Assembly: GCA_030272155.1 (NCBI GenBank)
Contig: CP126203.1
Span: forward strand, 310,001 to 374,000
Direction: 5' to 3'
DNA from: Tetradesmus obliquus
Taxonomy: Eukaryota; Chlorophyta; Chlorophyceae; Sphaeropleales; Scenedesmaceae
DNA length: 64,000 nucleotides
Under the pieces are notes generated by a model. That model worked only from the letters and a program-made list of their open reading frames with translations. It was not told where the DNA came from and ran no database searches. Below are positions 36,101-49,000 of the stretch, piece after piece (the first letter of the stretch is position 1; every line of letters begins with the position of its first letter). Both the position numbers and the translations under genes were made by a program.

Positions 36101-39100
36101 GGCTATGCAGTGGCTGCCCTGCAGTACTCCGAGGAGTGCTACGCAAGTGAGTGGCGCTGGCTTTCTACTGTGCTGGTTGAAAGTAGTGCCGTGTGGTGAC
36201 AGGTCTGCCATGAATCGCCTTCATGCTGCTCTGACTTTGATGCAGGCGGAGTGCATAGCGGCTGTTCTGCAGTCATGGTGAGCTTAACAGTGCCTAACAT
36301 AAATCAACCCAAGGTTTGCCGGCTGCTACCAAATGACAACAGCTTGCTGACTGTTTGTTGCCTTCTGCTGCTGCCGCCGTTTTTGCTGCCACTCCCTTGC
36401 TGCTGATCCAGGCACCAACGAGACGCGTGCGACTCGCTTCGGCCCCGCCACCAACTGCGACTCGCCCTGCCGCAACGCCACCGCCGACCCGCCCGGCTCC
36501 TGCGGCGGCGGCCTGGCCAACAGCCTGTACCGCCTGCCACCCCTGGCCCCGGGAGTGTCGCCAGCACCTGAGGATGGCACTCCTGTTGTGGTGGTGCCCC
36601 CTGCAGGCGGTGGTGGTGGTGGTGGTGCACCTCCCGGTGCGATTCCTGTTCCAGAGACCACTCTCAACGTGACTGCCCTAGGTAAGAGGGAATCTACTGC
36701 AGCTTGCACCAGGGTGCTTACCAGTTGTACAACAGCTCACTGTAGACAGTGAGTGCTTGCAGGCAGCTGCTGTGCAGTGCTTGGCCTCATGTGGAGCGCC
36801 ATGCATTCACCACATACAACTGCGATTCAACATACAACATATGATGTCATTCATTTACATTTACATTAACCAAGCGTATTTACTTAAGTCTCTTTAAGTG
36901 AAAGTTGTTGAAAATATCTATTAGTGAAGTACGTTTTCAGCCACTTTATTGGTGAGTGTTTGCATAAATACTTTTGTATATATTCTATATAAATATATAT
37001 ATTTTTATATTTTAGATTGTTTATAAATATTCTTTTGACAAGGGGGGGCACTTTCTCCACTGACAGCATCATCATCCCTTTTTGGCTGGCAACTTTGGAA
37101 CATCTTAAATACTTTATATATTAACTACTGCAAGTTTTTACAGGGGTTCTGAGGTGGTTTTGGGGAGGGGGGGTGGGTGGGTGTTTGGGGGCACACTAAC
37201 TTTCTTGTCTTGGGGGTCCGAACTTTTTTGCCAGGAGCCCGATGAAGGCAAGAGTGGGCTCATATGAAAGCTTAGGTCATGTACTGTTGTTTGCACACGT
37301 TTTAGTATCCTGGCCATAAATACCAGAGGATAACAAGGTAACAGACAGACGCCGAGACGCGCCGGGGTTGGCAGCAGTGGCAGTACAGCAGAGACATCAG
37401 ATTGTTTGTGTGATGTCGCAACCACGCCAAAGTACGGCTTTTAGGGTCCAGAAATAATATATTAGCTATAACATAATATGTATGTAATTCTGGGGCCTGA
37501 CAGCACACATTTCTGCAATGGGGTGGGGGGGTGGGGGGGTGTCTAGGGCCCGTCAAGGTTTTATAATGATGATGTCCTACACTTTCTTGCGTGCCCCCCC
37601 CCTGCTTTTGATATATTATTTTATTCAAGCTGTGAACCCCCCGCGAATCTGCTGACATTATTTTTCAACCCTGCAGGCTGCTGGAAGGATGAGTTCCCGC
37701 CAACTGGGCGCGCGCTGCCCACCCTGCTGCTAGCCAGTCCCACCATGAGCGTGGAGCAGTGCACGCAGCTGGCGTGGTCGCGCGGCTATGCTTTGGCCGC
37801 CCTGCAGTACTCCGAGGAGTGCTACGCGGGTGAGTGGCGCTGGCGGGCTGCTGACCATGCTGTGTGCTCCTAGCACTGAGTAGCGGCAAAGCTGCCATGC
37901 TGGTTCAACACTTAGCGCTGGCTGCATTGCTGCATGTGGGACGCTAGGCAGACTGTCAGGCTGGCTGCCCTGTCAGGCTGTCAGGCTGGCTGTCAGGCTG
38001 CCAGGCTGACTGCCCGGCTGGCTGCCCTGGCAGGTCTGAGATCAGAAAAGGAGAGTGAGCACTGTAGAACAAAATGCAAACCCTTGAGCGCCAAATATCT
38101 CGTTAATGAGTAATGTGCTTCTATGGTGTACAGTAGCATCGCAGTTATGTACGTTGTTTGGTGCATGCTGTCACATGCTTAGGGTCAGCCAGCAGGATGT
38201 CAAGGCAGTGCCAAGACCGATACCCAGCTTGCCTCCTCTACAACAGTCTCGCCTGCATGCGCGTTAACATGCGCCTTACATGCACTGCCTGCCTGCTGCC
38301 ACCTGCACACCACTCCCACCGCCTTGTTTTTGCAGGCACCAACGAGACGCTCGCAACTCGCTTCGGCCCCGCCACCAACTGCGACTCGCCCTGCCGCAAC
38401 GCCACCGCCGACCCGCCCGGCTCCTGCGGCGGCGGCCTGGCCAACAGCCTGTACCGCCTGCCACCCCTGGCCCCGGGAGTGTCGCCAGCACCTGAGGATG
38501 GGGCACCCGTTGTAGTGGTGCCCCCGCCTGTTGTGCCACCTTCACCAGTGCCAGCTGGTCAGCTGTCGACACTGAACATCACCTCCCTCGGTATGTGCGG
38601 CAAATTCTACTTTCGCGTTGTTGGCTTCTTTGTTGTATGATCTGCATGTCAAGTCAATCGGAATTGCAGAGCAGAGCTCGGTTTTCATTCACATACCATG
38701 TGAATGCTTTGCAAATTGAGACTTGGAGGCTGGAAGCTCCCATTATCTGCTGCAGATGCGCAGAAAAAACATGCAGACTCAGTTCATGCCTGCGCACTTA
38801 GCAGCTTGCAGCTGCAGCTGGCGTAGCTGACTGAGCAACAAGTTCAACCCTACTCACATCGCTTTCTCAAAGAAACGAAAGTGCGTGTCAGCGTCTACCT
38901 GATACAGGCTTGGCACCTGCCCTCTCTGCTGGTTGATGACTTGACTTGCAGGGTGCTGGATGGATCAGCCTACTCGTGCTGTGCCAACGCTGCTTGCTGC
39001 ATCCCCTACCATGACAGTGGATACATGCGCTCAGCTGGCTTATGCTTCTAGACGTGAGTGCACTAAATCCATCAGGTTTATTAGGCCATCAAACCTTGTG

Positions 39101-41281
39101 TGCGCAGCAGCATGTATGAATTGCACTTTCAGTGATGGTGGAGTGTAGACTGCACCTACATGCCGCAGCATTGCCTTATCATGAGAGCAGCTGTATGCCA
39201 AAAGCATGACTTGTGGCTGCTTCACCCATTGTGTGATGCATACGCATTGCAGCTAGAACCTTTGCAGCATGGTTTCCCCGTGTTCAGCACTGCCTCAAGC
39301 AACTGTAGCAACAGTCCTAAGCACTAAAACCCTTGAGCCCAGACTACTTTTTGAAACCCTAAACCCCTTGTTTACCCCTTTCTTCAGCACTGCCTCCAGC
39401 AATTGCAGCAACAATGCAGTTACTGATATGCTGTTGTGTCGATCTTTGCCAACAACAATGTGTCTGCTGCTGTGCTGCTGCTGCCGCTTCTCCTGCGGCC
39501 TGCCATCACGTGCAGTGCGCTATAACGTATTTGCTGTGCAGTATGGTGTTGAGGTAAGCGACAGCCAAGGCTCTGCCATAGCCGAGTGTGTCCTGTCAGC
39601 CCCAGCTGCAACATACCAATGCTGTCTGCTTGTCTGCAGCCTTGACTGATAGCCAGTTGCAGGACTTTGCGCGGCATCTTGTTGCAAACGCAAGGACAAA
39701 GATTTGACTGAGCAGACCCAATAGCTTGCTGACAGCTTTGCCTATACGCTGTGTCGTGTCTGGTTGCTCTTTGTGCCGCAGTGCTATGCTGGGCGCAACG
39801 AGACAGCTGCCCTCCAATACGGCCCCAGCAACGGCTGCCAGACAGTCTGCCCCAACCCTGCAGAGAACCCCGTTGGCACGTATGTAACTCAGCGGTGTTT
39901 ACAGTTGATGCTTTCTTGCCTTTCCATTTCATTTCATATTCCTTGTTTGGCCATATTGTGCCACACACGCTATGGCGTTTGCGAAATGTATCAAAACAGT
40001 TTACCTGCTGACCACACCTGTTGTCTGTGGCTTGTCAAGCACATGTGTAACACCGATGGTACAGCACCTTGCATGCACACAAGCAGCAACCTGATGCATA
40101 CATGTGATGCAGCGTGCCATGATACAATGCAGAGCGGTGCCCGCTGCTCATAGATAGGGACGTCTTTCACACGATACGGATGTCTTTCGTCTGCTGTGTT
40201 ATGCAGGTGTGGCGGCGGCTTAGCCAACAGTGTGTACAGGCTGCCAGCTAGGCCACAGCTTCCAAAGGCACCCCTGCCACCCGGCACAAACTACACTGGG
40301 TGAGTGTGTCGGCTGTTTGCACAATGCAACCCTGCGTGTTTGGCTTGCGTGCAGCATGCAGCAGCCACAAGGCGCATGAAGCGCGATGCACAGCTACGCA
40401 CTTGCAGCCAAGCCAGAATCTGCTGTTGCCGCCACAGCGCAATGCTTGGAGCTCTTCATCTGTGCAGTTTCATTACATATCCCATCGTACTGTTGTGCTG
40501 CAGGTGCTTCCGTGACGCGGTCGAGAGGCTGGTGCCCAATGCGCTAGCTCCTGCTGTCAACATGAGCATTTCAGAGTGTGCGTGGCGAGCCAAGGCCGCA
40601 GAGTACACCGTGTTTGCGCTGCAGTTTGGCGGAGAGTGAGTGACCTTTGCTCTGCATTCAGCTCTGCACCCTGAAATGAGAGAGTAATAGACACTCTCAA
40701 CCATCAGCCTAGGCTGCAGAATGCCTTCTGCTGTGGGCCACTTGCTGAGGCAGCTGCCTGCTGCCTGCAACATTCACCCACTCTATTCCTTCCATCTGTT
40801 ATGTGACATAAAGTATAACAATGTAACGTGCTGCAGGTGCTGGGGTGGCTATGACCTGGAGCTGGCTCAGAGTGCCGGGCAGTTGAGTGAGGATGACTGC
40901 TCTATACCGTGCCCTGTTGGAGAGGACTTATGTGGCGGCCCCAATGCCAACAGCCTGTACTCCCTGCCGCCCCCGGTTGCCCCAGAGGGCACGCCCGAGT
41001 ACGAATACCTGGGTGAGTGCCTTGTTGTGGTTGGTCATGCATGCGCATACATTACGTTACATTACATCGCATTACATGACATGACTTAAACGAGGAGTCC
41101 AACCTATCCAGACTTCACCTACCTAGGCGCTGCAGAGCGGCCTGGGTACCACTCACTCAATCGCTCACTGGTTTGACCAGATTTACCGAGGCAGCTAGTG
41201 TGCCTGCTGGCCTGCCTGTCTTCGTGCTGATGCTGATGAGCTGTTTTGCTTGCCACCATAACGAAGCTACACCCACAAGTG

Positions 41282-41376
<95 letters not shown>

Positions 41377-41595
41377 AGGCTGTTACGCCGATGATCAGGA
41401 CCTGCGCCCGGCTGGTGCCGAGGCGCCGGATCAGACCATCAGCCGCCGCATGTTCCGCAGGCTGGGCCAGCTGCCAAACATGGTAAGAAAACCTGCCGCT
41501 GTATGTGCAAACGTTGTTGTATGTGCGGACATAAACATGTTCAGTCGCAGCACCTGGCCAGCCGGTTCAAACCATCAGCGCATGGAGGGTCACGC

Positions 41596-41626
<31 letters not shown>

Positions 41627-41634
41627 ACTGCTGC

Positions 41635-41709
<75 letters not shown>

Positions 41710-42886
41710 GTGCTGCTGCAGGACTCCTGGGAGTGTGCTCGCAGAGCCCAGGCTGCTGGCTACCCTCTGTTTGGCCTCACCAGCGGAGAGGTCTTCCCTG
41801 ACTACGGCAGGCAGTGCTGGTGAGCGTGCTGCCGCATGTACCACTACTGCTGCATCTTTCAGTGCTGCAAGTTGCCGCCTGAGCTTTGTCATGCACAGCT
41901 GCACAAAAGCTGTACAACACTGTGTAATAGTAACGCCATGCCAGAGCATCATCGTCTTCTAACTCTGCCAATGCGCTCCAACATGTGCAGGGGGGCATTC
42001 AACCTGACAGATGTCACCCTGAATGGCCCAAGCACCAACTGCACAAACAAGTGCCGCCCTTGGCCCACAAGCGACGAGTGTGGTGGTGACTATGCCATCA
42101 GCCTGTACCAGATTCCCAACATGACTTATGACACGGGAGCAGGTCCGCTGTGCTATCACATGAGCAGGACTGCTTGCCACCCTTCGCAGTATGCAAGCGT
42201 TGCAGACGCATTTCTGTGATGCAATCACCAGGGAATGTATGACAATTGGTGTGTGTATCTCTACTCTGCTGAATCACATGGTATCTTGCTTGCGGCGGGT
42301 TGGGCAGCAGCGTGCAGTGGTGCTTGCTGCATGGGAATGGGGCTATCAGGGGCAAGCTGCGCTCATGTATTCACTGTCGCCGCCGCTGTTCCTGCTGCGC
42401 TACTGCTGCTGCTGCCACTGCTGCTACTACTGCTTGCTCTTCTCCCTGGTGCAGGCGGACATTACCAGTACCTGAGGGAGATGCCTGTCTCAGTAGCCCA
42501 CATCATGCAGAACACCGGCAGGGACGAGTACCTGTTGATTGAGTGAGTAGCTGCTGAACAAACACATGTGGTTTGAAGTTGATGGAAGCAGCGTTTTGAA
42601 TCACCCAAGACGTCAGTTTACTTGTGTGTCTGCTGTTTGTTGCTGTCATGTGTCAGTAGGTCCAGCTGTGACAGCAAGACCGCTGTCTTGATTTGCTGCG
42701 GGGCCACCTGCACAGCACGCAGATTGTAACAGAGTTTTCCAAGGCTGCAGAGTAAAACAGGCAATGATGCACATGCTCAGCCAACCAGACCATGCACATG
42801 AGCAGGCGGCTAGGCTGAAGAAATTGTGTGTGATGACCAGACATCACGGCTGTTGCTGTCAGGCAGCACGTGATGACATGGTTTAC

Positions 42887-42945
<59 letters not shown>

Positions 42946-43266
42946 AGGTTCCTTGACTTTGACCACCCTCCCACTTGGGACGGCAAGAGCACCAGCTACC
43001 TGTACTTCAGGCACAACAACAGCTACAAGGCAGTGCCAAACAAGAGGGACGCTTCATGCGGTGAGGCAGCTCTATTGTTGCTGCAGACAGCTGGCGTATT
43101 GAAAGGAGAGGGGAACAGCAGAGCTCCAATGCAGCATAGCCGGCTTCTACTTTGTGAAAGCTTTCGTTCTGTGACGCCATGTGCCCTGCAGGCATCAACA
43201 GATGCCACCTGGGTGTCTGACTGTGCAGCAAAGATGCGCAGATTCAGACGCAGAGCGTGACCATTC

Positions 43267-43298
<32 letters not shown>

Positions 43299-43778
43299 AG
43301 GCATGTGGCACCGTATGCCTGACGGCGACTTCATGGGCTTCTCAGGTGAAGGCAGGGGACAATGGTTACAGTCAATAAGCCTGATACATCATGGAGCGGT
43401 ATATGATAGTGTTGCTATCGTCAGCTGTTACACATTGTGCTGCAAAACAACCGCCACACGCTGCGTGTAAATGAACTGCTATGCAGTTTGCTTTGCCCAG
43501 ACCTTGCCGCTCGCATAGCACACAGCGGTAACATGTGCTGCTAAGGTGGCGCCGCATGCCATTGATGCTCGGCGGGGCAGCAATAGCTGGCTTCCAAGCG
43601 GGTGTCAAAACCTGTTTATTGTGATGTTATATGGTGTGATGTAATATAACATAACACAGCATAACATAACATATTGTACTGTGATGTCAACTGCAGGCTA
43701 GCCATTGGTGCCTTTCATCAGGCGGGCATGGTGCACGAATTGGCATGTCGATCACCATTAACTTGTGCTGTCGCTGCC

Positions 43779-43809
<31 letters not shown>

Positions 43810-46015
43810 TTGCTGTGCTTTGCAGGCTACTTTGGTGCCTCGGGTGTCAATTACGGGGCTGTTTGGGCGACCATGTGGTATCACAGGCATGCAGCAGCTG
43901 CCGAGGACTATGGAGATCTTGCAATGCCCTACGGTGCGCCTGACAAAGCCGCATGCTGTTTGTTGCGTTGCATTGAATCGGCACATTTCATGTTGGGTCT
44001 TGGGTGTTGACTATTCACTTTACGTTACGTTGCTGATTCAAGCCAACAGTTACGTAATGTGCTGTAACGTAATCAAATAAATCATCCGTTCAGGTTGCGC
44101 ACGTGACAGCTTTGGCCTCTGAAGCATATGCTGATTCACCGGCTTGTGGTTGTGCCTGAAGCTCTGGCCACACACGGTGTTGTGTACCGGTGTCCTCACT
44201 GCTGTTGCTGCTGCAAATGCCGCTACCTGTTGCAGGCCGCTGGTATGGTGGCAATGTGTTGATGCCTGACGGCACCTCCTACGTGACTGGTGGTGATCTG
44301 GGGCCCGGTAGTCCACGTGCACTCGGTAAGCGGATTGCAGTGGTTCCACCGCACAACTGCATCAGTCGCGGTTCTGTTGTGACATCTGATCTCTGTAGAC
44401 ATCAAACTCACAGTTTTGCACTGTGAGGCAGCGTGGTCCCAGCAGGTTGCGATGCAAGTTAATGTTTATTTTTATTTACCTGAATGATCTTTAATTTTCC
44501 AACCCTTTCAAGGATTACAACAGGACGTTTTTGAAATCAAGTGGCTTCAGATGTCTGCGTTGTGCTGAGTGCAGCTCAGAGCCCATGCATTTGTCTGCTG
44601 CAATCAGATGAGCAAATCAAAACAACAACTTCAACTTGCTTGCAGGTGCTGACCTTTGGGACCCAGCAACCGAGACGTATGTGGGCCGCTACAACAACAT
44701 GGGCCAGAACACCCCCTTCCTGCCACTCAACCAGCCACTCTTTGATGCCAGCACCTCTGGCGGGTATTATCCAGGCCTGTGGATCCTGCCCAGTGGCGCG
44801 ATGCTGTTTGCCCAGGCCACCACAGTGCAGGTGAGCCACCAGTCACAAGTTCGACAGCATCCCCGGCAAATTCTGGCGTGCGTGAATCAAGGAAGATGGC
44901 TCGTGAGCCGTAATTCACATCACTGGAAGTCGTGACAAACCCCCTACCACGGTGCAGGTGCAGGTGAATGAATGCATGAATGACTCCCGTGCTGCTCCAT
45001 GGCTCTCGCTTCTTGGTCCTCAGGCTTGGCGTCCCGGCAACACTTGATTTGCGGTGCAGGTGATCAACCCGCTCACAGGCGAGGCGCTGGCTGCTGCGCC
45101 GCCCACCCCCAAGACCATCTACTGGGAGTACCCGCTGTCAGGCACACAGGTCAGGCCTGAGCATGTGCTGCTTCTGGTGTCGTGGCGCAGCACACAAATT
45201 CTTGAATTGCGCTCCCACAGACAGGGCTGCAGAGTGGCATTGTAGCCCTCAGCAAACAGCAGGGCAGGGCAACACAGCTGGCTATGGCTGCTCCAAGAGC
45301 AGCTGAAACAGCCAAGCTGTGTTGCTGTTATGTGTGCAGGTGCTGCTGCAGCATGAGGCTCTCAATCCCAGCCAGAAGAGCACGTTCTACTTCATGGTGT
45401 TTGGCGGCGCCAACGCGGCCACGTACTACAAGCCCTGCATAGACTTCAGCCTCAGGGTCCAAGTGGATGTGGACTGCACTGTGTCACCATGCAGCCACAG
45501 CATGGGCCAGTGGGAGGAGGAGACCATGCCAGGTGCGGGGGTGTGTGTGGGCGCCTCAGCAGCTGCGGCGCGTTACAATAAATCGATCACTTCCATGACT
45601 CTAGGAAAAGCAACCAAGAGAAGCCGCTTGGCATGCCAAAATCACCAGGGTAGATGGCATGTTGCAGCAGCAGCGGATGATGCGGCTCACTCATCACCTG
45701 CCAAGTGTCAACACAGCAGGCAGCACCATGTCTGTTGACATGGCTGGAAATGCTGGAGCCGCGAGCAGGTGTCTTCTTGAATCAGCTGCACGGTCTTGTA
45801 TTGCGCAGCTGTCCTGCAGTGTAGCATCATCATCAACATCATCATCATCATCATCATCATCGGCAACGGCAGCAGCAGCAGCAGCAGCAGCTCCAGCAGC
45901 AGCATGGGAAGCGTTAGGGCAGTTCAGCCGAATCACCATAGCATGATCTGGCAATGAGACCTGGCCCTTAAGTGGCATGCGCGTAACGCTGTGCCGTTGC
46001 TGCTTCTGCTGCTGC

Positions 46016-46049
<34 letters not shown>

Positions 46050-49000
46050 TCTGCTGCTGTTGGCTGCAGGCCCGCGCTGCCAGCATGACAGCACTGTGCT
46101 GCCCAATGGCAAGGTGCTGCTGATCAACGGCGTTGAGGAAGGCTTCTCAGGCTTAGGCTACTTCCCGGTGAGTTGCACTTATTGTTACATGAACATGTCC
46201 TGTTTTGATGGATATTGCTGTGTCTGCGGAACAGCGGGGTGCAGCAGGGCTATCCTGTCCTGGTTATGCTGCAGAGGCAGTTGCTGGCGTGGACAGTCGA
46301 AAGTTTGATGCATGACGGCCTGCTCCACTGCCAGGCTTGGCACCAGTGCTCTGTCTGTGACCAAACATAACAAGCGTCCTCTGCTGGTGCGGATGCATTG
46401 CTGCATGTCCGTCTACAACAGAACACCAACAACGTGCCAATCAACGAGCCGTGGATATACGACCCAGCGGCACCTGCTGGCAAACGCTACCGTAGGACCG
46501 GCGCATACACAGACATTCCCCGGTTATACCACGCTGCCGCTGTTATGACGTCGTATGGTGACGTGCTGCTGGGAGGGTCAACCATTGCTGCTGGCTTCAC
46601 GTCTTACCACATGGCCGACTTCAACATCACTACATACACGCACCAAGACTTCAGGTTGGTTTCAGTGCTTCACAACGGTTGCAGCCACGCACACCGGGCA
46701 GCAACGCGAGCCGCCTTTGCAAGCGTCAGCAACAACTCGTCCCGGTGCTTTTGATGCAAGCCCATAACGCGATTGTGCGCACATTGTGTTGTTATTGCAG
46801 GATTGAATACTTCGTCCCGCACTACATCATCGGCCCGCGCCCAACGCTGGAGTTTGTGCCAACTATCGTCGAGTATGGCACCAGCTTCACCGTCACCCTG
46901 GCAGCAAACACGAGCGCGACAAGCATTGCAACCGTGGCACTGGTTGATGCCGGCACCACCACGCACTCCAGCAACATGGCCACTCGCAACCAGAAGCTGG
47001 AGTTCAGTGTGTCCGGTGCTCATGAGCTCACGGTGACTGCTCCCGCCAACACCTTCATGGCGCCACCCAGTGAGTTGCTCGCTTAGTGTCCGTGGAGCAA
47101 TCTTGCATTTTGTGTGTCACTGGCTGCTTGTTATGCAGCCAACACCTTCATGGCGCCACCCAGTGAGTTTGCAAGCAAGCTTGCGCCTGCCTGCGCCCTT
47201 GCTGTTACTGCCTGCAGTTTTTACCTGGTTGTGGCTGCTGTCGGCTGCTTTGCTTAGTGTCCTTGTGCCTGCCTGTGCTGCTGCTTTTTCCTGCCGCCTT
47301 CCACCTATTGTCCTGCTGTCGGCTGCTGTACTCTCCTTGCTAAAATCTTGGGCCTGCCTGTGCCAATTTTATTCCTGCAGCCTTCTACCTGCTGTTTGTG
47401 GTTGGCCAGGATGAGAAGTACTCCGAGGTGAGGCAGCAGGGCTGCTGGCAGTGCAGTACTAGTGCTTTCTTGATTTCTCACAGGCACTGCTGAACGCTGC
47501 TGTGGACATCATTGAAGTCACACGTGCGAGGATTGCAGTGCATTGACACACTCCGCGTCGACCAGCCAGGTCTCTCTGGTGCTCGCTTGCATGCGGGCAC
47601 AGACTGAACAGGTACAGTAAACAATGTGCAATGCATGGCGCTCCAGCTGAATCAATGGTTATGATTATGATGATCATTGAAGATGGTGTTCTCGTACTGC
47701 AGGGCCACTGGTTCAAGCTGAAGGGCCCCTGGAGCACCACGCCGCTGTCGCTGCCACACAGCGCGCAGTTTGTCAGTGTGGCATCCACGCAGGCAGAGAC
47801 AGAGTTCGGTGAGCAGCACATGAATGTATGTGAAAAGGCTGTGCCAGTTTGCCTGCGCAAGATAAACCAAACCCTCTGCAGTTCACATATCCATGTAATG
47901 CGTTGCTGCTGCCAGATGGGCCATCACAGTGCTGTGTGACAAGCTTGCAGTGTCTGGCTTTGAGGGCCCACAAGGTTGTGCCCCCGATCATTCTGGAAGC
48001 TACCAGAGTCTCACCTGCACCTCTGCCTGGATGTCTTGCTTGCCGTGCAGTGCCCTGGTCTGTCAGCGTACTCAGATCAGTGGCCAGCCTTCCACCCCTC
48101 ACACAGTCACCCCCTTTTAGTGCCTGGAGTTCCACTCACCTGACCTCTTGTACACTGTTGCTGCATACCTTGCCTGCACTGCAGTGCCCTGGTCTGTCAG
48201 CGTGCTGGGATCAGAGGCCAGCCTGACAACGCAGGTGCCCCAGGCTCGCGGCTCAGGCCAGTACGGCATGGCCCTGCAGGCAGTGGACACACAGCCCATC
48301 CTGCTCACCGGCCCTGCAGTCACCCTGGACGAGGGTGAGCTTGAACACCTACTTTACTTGGGTGTAAAATGCAGTGCAACATGAAGTGCAGCATGCATGA
48401 AACACTTCCGTTGACCGGCCCTGCGCACACCTGGATGAGGGTGAGCTGCAACACCAACATGACATGACATGTTTGTGTTACGGAGTGCAACGTGAAGTTT
48501 GGCACGCATAAGACTGTCTTGGTAGACTGGCCCTGCACCCTTTGTTGACGTGGGGTTTTCATTGTGATAAGATGCATGATTGTAGCTCTTTAAGTACATT
48601 CGTTTGACACCAACGCCGGCCAGCAGCCCACATGGCAAGCAGGCCAAGCTCCTGGTGCCTGTGCTGACTGCCGCACGCCTCCCGCAAACTGTTCTCTTTA
48701 ATCAACCGTACCTCCTTTGCAGGCACGCGCATGCACCTATTCAGGTACTCTTCAGGTACAACGGGCGATGCCGGCAACTGACAACTCTGCTGCTGCTGCT
48801 GCTGCTGCTGGTGCTGCTCTGTACGCATGTTTCTGCAGGCACCCGCATGCATCTGTTTGTGTGGGCGCGCACGGCAGCAGCAGACAGCCAGGTCAACTTG
48901 GAGTTCCTGCTGCTGGATTCAGCGGAGGAGCGGGCTGGGTACAAGTTTGATGACTTCAGCATGACCACGGGCGTTGTCAGCCCCAACTACGAGCAATTCC

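Larger units (their letters stand above)
33190..42142 (+). other. Seven WSC modules of the first oxidase
   Basis: Module exon groups: W1 33190-34095 (linker exon to 34490), W2 34811-35603, W3 35997-36681, W4 37677-38590, W5 38952-40299, W6 40504-41012, W7 41379-42142. Each starts with C(W/F/Y)xD, then xxxTMxVxxCAxLA, an aromatic F/A-x-LQY-x-ECY, then NCxxxCxxN and CGGxxANSLY, the normal WSC cysteine pattern. Most modules are split between an A exon (up to ECY-G) and a B exon (from GNNxTE to the linker). W2, W3 and W4 are bounded by phase-1 introns on both sides, so whole modules can duplicate without frameshift. W3 and W4 are almost identical in both halves. Confidence 0.92.
42455..47427 (+). 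other. AA5 copper-radical oxidase domain of the first oxidase
   Basis: Exons: 42455-42542, 42948-43060, 43301-43345, 43826-43933, 44236-44325, 44646-44830, 45060-45149, 45340-45532, 46070-46167, 46392(?)-46654, 46801-47069, 47381-47427. Kelch-like blade motifs recur (MPDGTSYVTGG, LPSGAMLFAQ, LPNGKVLLINGVEEGFSG). Active-site equivalents, assigned by family pattern: the Cys of the thioether in RDASCGMWH (codon 43057-43059), its Tyr partner in GRWYGG (44244-44246), the axial Tyr and adjacent His in PRLYHAAAV (46527-46532), and the last copper His in GTTTHSSNMATR (46964-46966). All five are present, so the enzyme is predicted active. FYLLFVVG is the usual last strand. The segment NEPWIYDPAAPAGKRY is typical of the glyoxal-oxidase branch. 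Confidence 0.92.

Noticed and set aside
43615-43680. AT-rich palindrome-like ATAACATAACA stretch as an origin or attachment site
   Set aside because: It is a simple degenerate repeat, shared with the homologous intron near 63895-63940, with no further support.
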